NCBI GenBank assembly: GCA_944325655.1
Contig: CALVAW010000021.1
Coordinates: 1 to 32,540 of the forward strand
DNA: 32,540 nucleotides
Reading direction: 5' to 3'
Source of the DNA: Candidatus Gastranaerophilales bacterium
GTDB taxonomy: Bacteria > Cyanobacteriota > Vampirovibrionia > Gastranaerophilales > Gastranaerophilaceae
The notes under the pieces are model-generated. The model saw only the letters and a list, made by a program, of their open reading frames with translations, made no database searches and was not told the DNA's origin. Position 1 is the stretch's first letter. Each line of letters begins with the position of its first letter. Positions 24,079 through 32,423 of this stretch are shown here, piece by piece. The position numbers and the translations under genes are program-made.

Positions 24079-25431
24079 TTGAAAAAAATAATCATTACCA
24101 TACTATTATCTTTATTTATAAATATGCCGATTTTCGCCAATGAAATACAAAAACACATCAGAGAATCGGGTTTTGGAATGTCATCTACAGTAAGCGTTTT
24201 TCTAATGGATGAAAAAAGCGGCAAAGTTTTATATAAAAGAAATGAAACAAAATTGTTAAACCCTGCAAGCACCATGAAAGTTTTAATCTTCGGAGCGAGC
24301 TATCTTGAACTCGGAAAAGATTATGAATTTGAAACTGCCGTATATAAAGATTCAAAAAATAATTTATATTTAAAGCTTGGCGCAGATCCTTTGCTTTCGC
24401 AAATAGATTTAAATAATCTTTTTAAAGAAATAAAAGAAAAATATGATACATCAAAAATTCAAAATATATATATAGATGATTACATTATAGAAAAAACCCC
24501 ATATCCAAACGGTTGGATGGCAGAAGACATGTGGCCTAATTCAAGACCTCTGAGCCCTTACATAATTGATAAAAATTACGTAAATATTGCTATAAAACGC
24601 TCGAGTCTTGCCACAAAGATAGATATTATTCAAAACGATGATTATAAATTGCCCATAATCAACGAGCTTAAACTTGTTTCACCTGAGTCAAATCAACAAA
24701 AAATTGAAATTAAAAAATTATACGGAGACAATTCTCCTATAATAAATTTTCAAGGCACAGTTTCAAAAGATGAAATTATAAAATTACCGGTTTTGGATCC
24801 TGAATTGAATTTTAATATCAAACTTTTAAAAGCAATCAAAAAAAGCGGGATTTCTTATGATAAAAAAATAAAAAGAAAAAAATTACCCAAAGATTCAATA
24901 GAAAAAATAGCATGCACTCAGCATTCTATTGAAGATATATCAAAAGAAGTTCTCTTATATTCGGATAACTTTACTTCTGAAATTGTATTTAGAATAGCAG
25001 CCGCAAAATATATAAATTACAAACATCCTGCCACTGTTGATAATGCCATTGACATGTTTGAAGAAAAATTCAAACCATATTATACCGACGGAATAACAAT
25101 AAAAGATGGAAGCGGCGTTTCAAGATATAATCTTGTAAATGCTGAATTTTGCACAAAAGTTTTAAGAGAATTATGCAAAGATGAAAATTTTAAAAATTTA
25201 ATGGCAACACCCAAAAAAGGAACTCTTAAAAATCGATTATTATTTTTGGAAAATAATTTAAGAGCAAAAACAGGCACCCTTTCGCAAATTTCTTGCATAA
25301 CAGGAACGCTTAAAACAAGAAAAGGCAGACAAGTTGTTTTCACAATAATGATTCAAAATTCACCAAAAAGAATGGCAGTAATAAAAAATTTTGAAAACGG
25401 ATTAATAGGAATAATATATAAAAATTATTAA
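24079..25431 (+). CDS. dacB: D-alanyl-D-alanine carboxypeptidase, PBP4 type (S13 family)
   Basis: Periplasmic penicillin-binding protein that trims or cleaves peptidoglycan peptides. Active-site motifs: SxxK as PASTMK (S64, K67), SxN as YSDNF (S295-N297) and KTG as RAKTGTLS (K397-G399). The wide SxxK-SxN spacing is the S13 hallmark, from the inserted domain. I choose the TTG at 24079. A GAGGAG ribosome site lies 7 nt before it, and translation then starts MKKIIITILLSLFINMPIFA, a perfect signal peptide. The upstream ATG at 24037 would add 14 residues overlapping leuC and bury the signal peptide. At 450 residues it is near E. coli DacB. It ends overlapping the convergent patatin gene by 4 nt. 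Confidence 0.93.
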   Translation: MKKIIITILLSLFINMPIFANEIQKHIRESGFGMSSTVSVFLMDEKSGKVLYKRNETKLLNPASTMKVLIFGASYLELGKDYEFETAVYKDSKNNLYLKLGADPLLSQIDLNNLFKEIKEKYDTSKIQNIYIDDYIIEKTPYPNGWMAEDMWPNSRPLSPYIIDKNYVNIAIKRSSLATKIDIIQNDDYKLPIINELKLVSPESNQQKIEIKKLYGDNSPIINFQGTVSKDEIIKLPVLDPELNFNIKLLKAIKKSGISYDKKIKRKKLPKDSIEKIACTQHSIEDISKEVLLYSDNFTSEIVFRIAAAKYINYKHPATVDNAIDMFEEKFKPYYTDGITIKDGSGVSRYNLVNAEFCTKVLRELCKDENFKNLMATPKKGTLKNRLLFLENNLRAKTGTLSQISCITGTLKTRKGRQVVFTIMIQNSPKRMAVIKNFENGLIGIIYKNY

Positions 25432-26615
25432 TTTTGTTTTAATTCGTTTGTTTTCAATGTAATAATTTTTATAATTTCAAGCAATTCTTTCAACATTTCT
25501 TCTTTGTTTTTGGTTTTTGCGCTTTTATAACCAAAGAAACTGAATGTTTTATAGTTTTGTATGAATTTATTTTTAAAATCAGAAATCATTTGAAAAACCT
25601 TAGAATCAAGATACTGTTTTTCTTCGCACAAAAAAACAAATAACTCGCATAATTTTAAATATGAATTTATAATATTTTTTTTATCAAATTCCTTTTGAAA
25701 TTTCATTAAATATCTCAACAAATTCACATACTTATCCAATATTTTTTTTCTTTTTAACGGTAAAAATTCTTTAAGATAATTATTGGTAATTTTATATCCG
25801 GTTTCAAATAATTCTTTTTTCTTTTCTATGGGAATTAAAAAATCTACTACAGAAACATCTTTTGTATTAATTTTTATATAATCAAATTTATCTTTCTCTT
25901 TATATAAATCTACTATATAATCAGTTGCAAAGCCGCTTATTGCATTATAAACCCTGTTTATATATTCCAGTGAATTTGAAATTTTCTTTGCAGCTTCATT
26001 ATCCTCAAGTCTAAATTCCAATATTCTTTCTTCTAAATTTTTTATAGAATTTGTAACTCTCCACAACGGCATTGATTTCAACAAATCCCCGTCAACAATT
26101 AAATTTCCTTCGTATTCAAAGGGAACAAACAATCCCGGCATAGAAACACTTGCTCTTATTGCAGAAGCAATTTCAAAATCGGGAGTCTTTTCTTTTGAAA
26201 ATTCGAAAAATTTGATATTTGTTAAATCAACCGAATAAATTATCAAATTTTCCTTTATATCGCAAAATCTGACAGGAGACATTTTACCTTTTTGATATGA
26301 TTCTTTATAGAATTTTTTTTCAATTTTTTCTCTCATCCAATCGAGAAAAATTTTTCCTTTTGACAAAGCAAGTTCTTTTTTAAAATCTATATTAATGTCA
26401 ATAAACATTTCAAATCCGGTATTTGATAATATTTCATAAATTTCATCATAAGAATATCCAAGAGCAAGTAAACCGCTAAACACGGCACCGATTGAACTTC
26501 CGGCATAACCTGTTAATTTTATATTATTTTCAACCAAAGCCTTATATGCGCCGCAATATGCTATTCCCCTTATTCCGCCGCCGCCAAAAATTGCAAAATA
26601 ATTACTTTCTTTCAT
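25428..26615 (-). CDS. Patatin-like phospholipase
   Basis: Predicted lipid acyl hydrolase with a Ser-Asp dyad. Oxyanion loop FGGGGIRGIAY (10-20), nucleophile elbow GSSIG (S41), and the catalytic Asp in VDGDLL (D175) with SMPGLFVPF before it are all intact. The ~190 residues after the catalytic domain are helical and Lys-rich, without a recognised domain or signal peptide, so a cytoplasmic or membrane-surface role is likely. The open frame reaches 26663, but ATG 26615 has a GGAG ribosome site and begins the fold directly. It overlaps the end of motB by 14 nt, so motA-motB-patatin form one transcript. Substrate unknown. Confidence 0.9.
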   Translation of the reverse strand: MKESNYFAIFGGGGIRGIAYCGAYKALVENNIKLTGYAGSSIGAVFSGLLALGYSYDEIYEILSNTGFEMFIDINIDFKKELALSKGKIFLDWMREKIEKKFYKESYQKGKMSPVRFCDIKENLIIYSVDLTNIKFFEFSKEKTPDFEIASAIRASVSMPGLFVPFEYEGNLIVDGDLLKSMPLWRVTNSIKNLEERILEFRLEDNEAAKKISNSLEYINRVYNAISGFATDYIVDLYKEKDKFDYIKINTKDVSVVDFLIPIEKKKELFETGYKITNNYLKEFLPLKRKKILDKYVNLLRYLMKFQKEFDKKNIINSYLKLCELFVFLCEEKQYLDSKVFQMISDFKNKFIQNYKTFSFFGYKSAKTKNKEEMLKELLEIIKIITLKTNELKQN

Positions 26616-27597
26616 TATTTTGCTCCATAAATTCGGGTTTAGAGCCATCATGCATATAATCACCGGATTGCAGAGAATCTAATCTTTTATTTTCATTTTC
26701 ATATTGGTCAGTCAAATCTATAACATTTTGCAATAATTCTTTATCATTTCCGATTAAACCCTCAATTGCCTTTGAAGGTTGTTTTTCCTGCATATTTACT
26801 TTTTTTTGTTCGATTTGAACTTCTTTTATAATCTCCTGCATATTCTTTTTAGATAAATGCTTATTTTTATTTTTCAAAATTATAATTTCAACACGTCTGT
26901 TTTTAGCTTTATTTTGAGCAGTTGTATTTGGCACAACAGGAATTGTATCGGCAAGACCTGTTGCTATAAATAATTTTGGATTAAAACCTTGAGAATTAAT
27001 GAGATATCTCACAACTCTAGATGCTCTGGCAGAAGAAAGCTCCCAGTTAGAAGGATATTTAGGATTAGAAATCGGATCAGAGTCCGTATGTCCTTCTACT
27101 TGAATATAGTGAATTGAAAATTTATCTTTAATAATTTTTGCAACAGCATTTAAAACTTCATAAGATTTTTGAGAAAGATCAGCCCCTCCCGGTGCAAATT
27201 GAATTGCATGACTGTTTAATCTTATCACCAATCCTCTATCATCAATTTCAGCACTTACTCCGTCTTCTTTTAATTTTTCAATTTCATCTTTTATATCTTC
27301 ATAAGATGTTTGTTCATATTTTTGACTCATATATTCAAGCATCAAAGGATTCATTGCTCCTTGATAACCCTCTAAAATAGAATCTTGCCCTTCCATAATA
27401 CTTGATTCGGAATTAAATATGCTTTGACTGAACGCTTTTCTTAAAGCTTCTTCAATACCCTTAAAAGAATTTACGTCAGATTGCGCTAAAGCATATAACA
27501 CAACAAATGTTGCAAAAAGCAACGTCATAAAGTCGGCATAAGAAACAAGCCAACGTTCCAGATTTTCATGTTCTTCTGCCGGTTTTTTTCTTGCCAT
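26602..27597 (-). CDS. motB: Flagellar stator protein MotB
   Basis: Ion-channel and wall-anchoring half of the flagellar stator. A single N-terminal membrane helix carries the ion-binding Asp, D22 in SYADFMTLLFATFVVLYALA. A long periplasmic linker is followed by an OmpA-like peptidoglycan-binding domain (about 115-240: IQFAPGGADLS, VEGHTDSDPI, NWELSSARASRVVRYL, NRRVEIII). The C-terminal tail of about 85 residues, rich in Lys, Gln and Glu, extends past the usual end of the domain. The ATG overlaps the motA stop by one base (TAATG). Which ion is used cannot be told from this sequence alone. Confidence 0.95.
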   Translation of the reverse strand: MARKKPAEEHENLERWLVSYADFMTLLFATFVVLYALAQSDVNSFKGIEEALRKAFSQSIFNSESSIMEGQDSILEGYQGAMNPLMLEYMSQKYEQTSYEDIKDEIEKLKEDGVSAEIDDRGLVIRLNSHAIQFAPGGADLSQKSYEVLNAVAKIIKDKFSIHYIQVEGHTDSDPISNPKYPSNWELSSARASRVVRYLINSQGFNPKLFIATGLADTIPVVPNTTAQNKAKNRRVEIIILKNKNKHLSKKNMQEIIKEVQIEQKKVNMQEKQPSKAIEGLIGNDKELLQNVIDLTDQYENENKRLDSLQSGDYMHDGSKPEFMEQNNERK

Positions 27598-28367
27598 TAA
27601 GCATCATTTCCTTTTTTAGGCTTACTTTCAACAATATAACATTCAAGTTTTCTTTCAATTAAAGCCGGAGATTCTCCTGCCTGAATTGACAATATTCCTT
27701 CAATCATTAATTCCATTGAAGTAAAAATTCTTGCATATTTTCTTTTTGTTCTGGTTGAATATGGTATTGTAATAAGGTTTGCAACAACCAAACCATAAAT
27801 TGTTGCAACAAACGCAACAGCTATACCTGCTCCCAATTTAGATGGATCTGATAGATTTTGCATAACCTGTATCAAACCGAGTACCGCACCGATGATACCT
27901 AGTGTAGGAGAATACCCTCCCGCAGATTCCAATACTTTTGCACCGGCTGCTATTTTTTCTTGAAGCTGCGATAATTGAGTCTCCATCATATCTTTAACCA
28001 AAGTAGGATCAGCTCCGTCTGCCACAGCTTCCAAGCCTAATTTCAAAAGCGGATGGGAAGCATTTTTAGCTTCTTTTTCAAGAACAATAACCCCTTCTTT
28101 ACGAGCCTTCTGTGCATATCCGATTATTTCTTCAATTAATGTTTCTAATTTCGGAGCTTTACCGAAATAAACAACCCCTATACATTGACCTGCAATTTTA
28201 AAATCTTCAATAGGAAAACTCAAAAAAACTGCACCGGCAGTACCCCCGACAACAATAAATGCTGCCGTTATCTGCAATAATTGACCTACATTACCGCCTT
28301 CCAGAGCTTGACCTGCAAGAATAAATCCTATTCCTAAAAATGTACCTATTAAAGCTGCTATATCCAT
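27597..28367 (-). CDS. motA: Flagellar stator protein MotA
   Basis: Membrane subunit that surrounds MotB and pushes on FliG when ions flow. Four hydrophobic segments are visible: two near the N-terminus (IGTFLGIGFILAGQ; AAFIVVGGTAGAVFLSF) and two in the second half (YSPTLGIIGAVLGLIQVM; IAVAFVATIYGLVVANLI). The conserved Pro of PTLG and the cytoplasmic loop between segments 2 and 3, with its charged ARKEG and LEKEA, are present. Length 256 is normal. An AGGAG ribosome site lies 10 nt before the ATG, and a sigma-28-like promoter stands upstream. The flagellin gene is 27 kb away, so flagellar genes are scattered here. Confidence 0.96.
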   Translation of the reverse strand: MDIAALIGTFLGIGFILAGQALEGGNVGQLLQITAAFIVVGGTAGAVFLSFPIEDFKIAGQCIGVVYFGKAPKLETLIEEIIGYAQKARKEGVIVLEKEAKNASHPLLKLGLEAVADGADPTLVKDMMETQLSQLQEKIAAGAKVLESAGGYSPTLGIIGAVLGLIQVMQNLSDPSKLGAGIAVAFVATIYGLVVANLITIPYSTRTKRKYARIFTSMELMIEGILSIQAGESPALIERKLECYIVESKPKKGNDA

Positions 28368-28397
28368 AAGTTATAAAACTCCTAATTTATTGCTCTA

Positions 28398-28424
28398 TTA
28401 TCGTAAAAAACAAGATGTTTGTTA
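28398..28424 (-). promoter_or_regulatory. Sigma-28 (FliA)-like promoter of motAB
   Basis: On the minus strand TAAC is followed after exactly 15 nt by TACGATAA, compared with the flagellar consensus TAAA-N15-GCCGATAA (9 of 12). It lies about 30 nt before the motA ATG. The spacing and context are right, but the AT-rich background makes a partial chance match possible. Confidence 0.5.
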
Positions 28425-28497
28425 TCATATAATTAAACGAAAAATGTTATTTAGAATATTTTTGTTTTATAATTTAAGAAAAATTATGGAGTAAATT

Positions 28498-29730
28498 ATG
28501 GGACAAACTCTGGCACAAAAAATTTTATCAGACCATGCAGGTCATGAAGTCAAATTTAAAGAATTAATTGTTGCAAATATAGATGTATGTGCAACTCAAG
28601 ATGGCACAGGACCCTTGGCTATAAAAGAATTTAAAAAATTAAACAAAAAACTTTTTAATCCGAAACGAACAATTCTTTTTATAGACCATGCGGCGCCGTC
28701 TCCAAGAAAAGAATTGTCAAACGCTCATAGTATAATTCGAGAATTCGCAAAAGAATATGGCGCTGTACTATCTGATATCGGCTGCGGAGTTTGTCATCAA
28801 AGACTTATAGAAGAATATGTAAACCCAGGTGAAATTCTTGTAGGTGCAGATTCTCACACCTGCACTTCAGGAGCCTTGGGTGCTTTTGCAACCGGGATGG
28901 GTTCAACAGACATAGCAGTTTCAATGGCATACGGTAAAACATGGTTCAAAGTTCCCGAATCATACAAAATTGAAGTAAACGGAGAATTTAATGAAAATGT
29001 TTGCGCTAAAGATTTGATGTTATATTTAATCGGCTTAATCGGCGCAGACGGAGCTACATATAAAGCATTGGAATTTACGGGCGAAACAATTAAAAATATG
29101 GAAATGTCTGATAGATTCACTCTTGCAAATATGGCTGTTGAAGCCGGCGCTAAAGCAGGACTGTTCGAAACAGACGAAAAAACTAAAAATTATTTAATTT
29201 CAAGAAACAGAAGAGATAAGTTTAAAGAAATTAAAATCGACAATGATGCAATATATGAAAAAATAATTAAAATTGATGCATCAAAAATCAAACCGATGGT
29301 TGCATGTCCTCATACGGTTGATAATGTAAAAGAAGTTTCAAAACTCGATAAAATTAAAGTTGACCAGGTTTTTATAGGCACTTGTACAAACGGTAGAATT
29401 GAAGATTTAAGAGTTGCCGCAAAAGTATTAAAAAACAATAAAGTAGCCGAAGGTACAAGATTGATAATTGCACCTGCAAGCAGAGAAATATACCTGCAAG
29501 CAGCAAAAGAAGGCTTACTGGAAACATTTATACAATCAGGCGCTAACTTAATTCCGACAGGTTGCGGACCTTGTGTAGGAGTACATGGCGGAATTTTAGG
29601 AGATGGCGAAGTTTGTCTTGCAACCCAAAACAGAAATTTTCAAGGCAGAATGGGTAATACAAACGGATTTATATATCTTTCAAGTCCTTATACGGCGGCT
29701 AAATCTGCAATCAAAGGATATATTTGTTAG
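28498..29730 (+). CDS. leuC: Aconitase-family dehydratase, LeuC/HacA large subunit (copy 2)
   Basis: A second large subunit of the isopropylmalate/homoaconitate isomerase family. Cluster Cys residues C296, C356 and C359 keep the 60- and 3-residue spacings of copy 1. ADSHTCTSGALGAFATGMGSTDI, GTCTNGRIEDLRVAAK and PTGCGPCVGVHGG are intact. At 410 residues it ends KSAIKGYIC, stopping short of the PxxFL-type tail that usually closes LeuC; the missing piece is about ten residues and outside the active site. A GGAG ribosome site and a TATAAT at 28468-28473 precede it. It is divergent from motA, and no leuD, leuA or leuB is adjacent. Which copy serves leucine synthesis cannot be told here. Confidence 0.9.
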   Translation: MGQTLAQKILSDHAGHEVKFKELIVANIDVCATQDGTGPLAIKEFKKLNKKLFNPKRTILFIDHAAPSPRKELSNAHSIIREFAKEYGAVLSDIGCGVCHQRLIEEYVNPGEILVGADSHTCTSGALGAFATGMGSTDIAVSMAYGKTWFKVPESYKIEVNGEFNENVCAKDLMLYLIGLIGADGATYKALEFTGETIKNMEMSDRFTLANMAVEAGAKAGLFETDEKTKNYLISRNRRDKFKEIKIDNDAIYEKIIKIDASKIKPMVACPHTVDNVKEVSKLDKIKVDQVFIGTCTNGRIEDLRVAAKVLKNNKVAEGTRLIIAPASREIYLQAAKEGLLETFIQSGANLIPTGCGPCVGVHGGILGDGEVCLATQNRNFQGRMGNTNGFIYLSSPYTAAKSAIKGYIC

Positions 29731-29800
29731 CTGCAAATCATACACTAACTCTTAAAACCTTAACAGCAGACATGTCTTTACTTTTCTATTTTTAATAGTA

Positions 29801-30186
29801 TGGAGATGGCGAGAATTGAACTCGCGTCCGAAATGATACCGAGGCGATATCTACATTCATAGGCACTTTTATCTTAAACTAAGACAGGAAAATTACCGCA
29901 ACCAATCAAAGTCCAAAGACAATTTTAAAGACTGCCAACTTCATTTAACTGTAGCTTGACACACATCGCTAAATGAAAATATGTGCTGTACTTGCATAAT
30001 TTACCCCATAAACCGGCAAGTTGGGCTTATGGAGTGGCTGTCGCTACTATGCAGCGATTGCTCTGGGAGCAAAATCAGCTTTTACAACGTTATTAGCGTT
30101 TATTTTTTTGAAAAGTTTAACGAGTTATTCGGCTCGAAATGCAACCGCAACGATAAACTTCACCCCGTCGAAACCTTTACATCCCC
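29801..30186 (-). ncRNA. ssrA: tmRNA (transfer-messenger RNA)
   Basis: One-piece tmRNA, 386 nt, that rescues ribosomes stalled on broken messages together with SmpB. Its 5' end reads GGGGATGTAAAGGTTTCGACGG and its 3' end GGACGCGAGTTCAATTCTCGCCATCTCCA. These ends pair to form the tRNA-like acceptor stem (GGGGATG with CATCTCC, one G-T pair) and a T-arm. CCA is not encoded and must be added. The hairpin after the tag, CCATAAGCC with GGTTTATGG, fits the first pseudoknot region. No clear terminator follows. Open frames across this stretch on either strand are spurious. Confidence 0.96.
30047..30097 (-). other. tmRNA tag reading frame
   Basis: Seventeen codons from the GCT resume codon to TAG encode ANNVVKADFAPRAIAA. 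The ANN start and hydrophobic AA end are those of proteolysis tags read by ClpXP-type proteases. The resume codon follows the A-rich stretch AAAAAAATAAAC, as is usual. The frame is inferred from this similarity. Confidence 0.9.
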
Positions 30187-30213
30187 ATATTAAAATATCA
30201 ATGTACTTATACC

Positions 30214-30242
30214 AGTATATCCGACATAAATAGGTTTTTCAA
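30214..30242 (-). promoter_or_regulatory. Promoter of ssrA
   Basis: On the minus strand TTGAAA (30237-30242) and TATACT (30214-30219) are separated by exactly 17 bp. It would start transcription about 20 nt before the mature 5' end, which fits a precursor trimmed by RNase P. The rest of the gap to 30380 shows a weak TATAAT at 30340-30345, possibly serving the thioredoxin gene. Confidence 0.7.
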
Positions 30243-30380
30243 GTTATTATAAAATTATTAGCAATATTTTTTTATTTTTTATTAGTCTTACAGTTCATTT
30301 TTTCGTTAAGTTAAAATATTCATTTCGGCAATACTAATTTATAATAAAAAAATATATTATTATCTTTAAGGAGAACAAAA

Positions 30381-30683
30381 ATGATTACAGAATTAAATGA
30401 AAATAACTTTGAAAATGAAACAAAACAAGGCTTAAAACTAGTTGATTTTTATACAACATGGTGTAAATACTGCAAAAACGAAGAACCTATATTAAACGAA
30501 TTAAGTGATAACGGATTTTGGATTGGCAAACTGGACTGTGACAAACATGCAGAAATTGCACATAAATATGGAATAACCGGTTTTCCGAGCTTTATTCTTT
30601 TCAAAAATGGCAAAATTGAAGCTCAATTTGCAGGCTATCATTCCAAAAGTCAACTTTTAAATAAACTTACAAGTCATCTCTAA
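30381..30683 (+). CDS. Thioredoxin-family protein
   Basis: A 100-residue single-domain thioredoxin fold that reduces protein disulfides in the cytoplasm. The active site is WCKYC (C28, C31) in place of the common WCGPC, and the cis-proline loop is GFPS (P69). FKNGKIEAQFAG matches the usual FKNGxxxxxxxG strand. The Lys-Tyr dipeptide will shift redox potential relative to ordinary thioredoxin, and an extra Cys (C53 in LDCDKH) is present. No signal peptide. An AAGGAG ribosome site precedes the ATG. The stop codon overlaps the convergent neighbour by 4 nt. No thioredoxin reductase is nearby. Confidence 0.92.
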   Translation: MITELNENNFENETKQGLKLVDFYTTWCKYCKNEEPILNELSDNGFWIGKLDCDKHAEIAHKYGITGFPSFILFKNGKIEAQFAGYHSKSQLLNKLTSHL

Positions 30684-31438
30684 TTTATTAATAAATCTAC
30701 ATACCTGTTATTTATAATTTGACTTATTGTTTTTTCAAAATTTTTAACCCAAAATTCAGTGCTATCTTTTTCGCTTAAATCTTCGGGCAAATAAAAATAT
30801 CCGCAATGTTGTATTGGATTATACGCTTTATCATAAGTTCTGAATATAATTTTAAGATTTTCTTTAGCTATAAAAGGCTCGAAAAAACCCTCTTTTTTAT
30901 CTGATCTGTAGCTTATGTATAAATTTTTTCCTTCATCATTTGCGGATGTTATTTCAATTGAGTATGGTTTATCCAAAGAAAAACGACATTCAATTTTTGG
31001 CATAACTTCTTTTTTTACAATACTCATAATTTCTTTTGCTTTTGGATTATTTAACAGCATATCATCGGATACTTTAAATGCCTTATCTTCAATTTCATCC
31101 GTATTACCATATATACTTTCCAGTGTATCAACTAATTTGGATAAATTTTCTACCTCTACATCACCTATATGCATTGTATTATTTCCACTCACACTGCACA
31201 TTTGAATAGTATGATTTGCTTTTGTTTTGTCATCATATTTTTCCAATTTTAACATATCTTTATTGTTATAATATCCCGTAGTTAAAAAATAGCTTGGCAA
31301 AACAGCATTTAATTTTTGAAATTGCGCAGCAGACTTTTCTTCATCTTGTTGACTACCGATTGAAGAAGCATGAATTGCTTTAAGGTAATTCACCATTTTT
31401 GCCCTAAAAGATAAAGAAGATAATTTTTGAATTCTCAT
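30680..31438 (-). CDS. Protein of unknown function
   Basis: I do not recognise this 252-residue protein. It has no signal peptide or membrane segment. The N-terminus MRIQKLSSLSFRAKMVNYLK is basic, with a short S-F-R-A-K motif. The first half is helical. The second half (about 150-235) looks like beta strands, with CRFSLDKPYSIEITS, NLYISYRSDKKEG and LKIIFRTYDKA. Three cysteines are scattered, in MCSVS, ECRF and HCGY. An AAGGA ribosome site lies before the ATG. It sits between thioredoxin and cysK without obvious functional linkage. Confidence 0.8.
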   Translation of the reverse strand: MRIQKLSSLSFRAKMVNYLKAIHASSIGSQQDEEKSAAQFQKLNAVLPSYFLTTGYYNNKDMLKLEKYDDKTKANHTIQMCSVSGNNTMHIGDVEVENLSKLVDTLESIYGNTDEIEDKAFKVSDDMLLNNPKAKEIMSIVKKEVMPKIECRFSLDKPYSIEITSANDEGKNLYISYRSDKKEGFFEPFIAKENLKIIFRTYDKAYNPIQHCGYFYLPEDLSEKDSTEFWVKNFEKTISQIINNRYVDLLIN

Positions 31439-31501
31439 GATGTTTTCCTTATTTATATTCTATAAAACATCTGAATATTTTTTTTTCACATTTTATAAAA
31501 A

Positions 31502-32404
31502 TTAAAATATTCCGCCTGATAAATACCTTTCTCCATTATCAGGCAATAACACAACTACATTTTTTTCACTATTATTACTTAACTCACTTATTGCAGCACA
31601 AACCGCAGCTCCCGAAGAAATTCCTGCTAATATTCCTTCTTTTTTTGCAAGATTTTTAGTCATACTTATCGCTTCTTCATCATCAACAGCTATAATTTTA
31701 TCTATTAAAGACATGTCTAAAATCGAAGGCTTAAAACCTGCTCCTATTCCTTGAATTTTATGCATGCCTGCCTTACCTTCACTTAAATATGGACTTGAAG
31801 AAGGTTCAACTCCAACAACTTTTATATTACTGTTATATTCTTTTAATTTTTTTGAAACTCCTGTTATAGTCCCTCCTGTACCAATTCCGGCAACAAAAAT
31901 ATCTATTTTCCCATCTGTATCCGTCCAAATCTCTTCTGCTGTAGTTAAATAATGAACAGCTAAATTATCAGGATTTTCAAACTGTTGCGGAATAAAACTG
32001 TTAGAATTGTTTTTGCTTAATTCAATTGCCTTATCAATAGCCCCTTTCATTCCAAGTTTACCTTCCGTTAAAACAATATTTGCACCATAAGCTTTCATCA
32101 ACATTTGTCTTTCAATGCTCATGTTATCCGGCATTACTATAGTCAATCTGTAACCTTCAACTGCACACACAAGAGCAAGTCCTATACCTGTATTTCCGCT
32201 TGTCGGCTCAATTATTTCAGTGTCTTTATTTATTAAACCGCGCTCTTTTGCCTTATTAATCATATTTAATGCTGCCCTGTCTTTTACGGAACCTGCAGGA
32301 TTAAAATACTCCAATTTTACAAAAAGATTTCCTTTTATAAGTTTGTTGATTTTAACTAGGGGTGTTGAACCTATTGTCTCCAATATATTATTGTATATTT
32401 TCAT
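31502..32404 (-). CDS. cysK: Cysteine synthase (O-acetylserine sulfhydrylase)
   Basis: PLP enzyme making cysteine from O-acetylserine and sulfide. The PLP lysine is K41 in NPAGSVKDRAA. The substrate loop is TSGNTG (68-73), the phosphate loop is AGIGTGGTITG, the second-substrate loop GIGAGFKP is intact, and the C-terminal LPDNGERYLS is canonical. An ATG at 32455 is in frame, but that region contains the promoter and operator. The ATG at 32404 has an AGAGG ribosome site 7 nt upstream and starts MKIYNNILETIGSTPLV, exactly where the family begins, giving 300 residues. Expression is probably controlled at the inverted repeat over the predicted start of transcription. Confidence 0.96.
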   Translation of the reverse strand: MKIYNNILETIGSTPLVKINKLIKGNLFVKLEYFNPAGSVKDRAALNMINKAKERGLINKDTEIIEPTSGNTGIGLALVCAVEGYRLTIVMPDNMSIERQMLMKAYGANIVLTEGKLGMKGAIDKAIELSKNNSNSFIPQQFENPDNLAVHYLTTAEEIWTDTDGKIDIFVAGIGTGGTITGVSKKLKEYNSNIKVVGVEPSSSPYLSEGKAGMHKIQGIGAGFKPSILDMSLIDKIIAVDDEEAISMTKNLAKKEGILAGISSGAAVCAAISELSNNSEKNVVVLLPDNGERYLSGGIF

Positions 32405-32423
32405 AAATACGCCTCTAAGTTTT

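Noticed and set aside
29768-29777. Palindrome AGACATGTCT between leuC copy 2 and tmRNA
   Set aside because: A single 10-bp palindrome without flanking promoter or T-tract; could be chance and does not form a terminator.
29981-30233. Two 70-codon frames in the tmRNA region
   Set aside because: They run antisense across ssrA, including its tag and 5' domain; the RNA explains the sequence.
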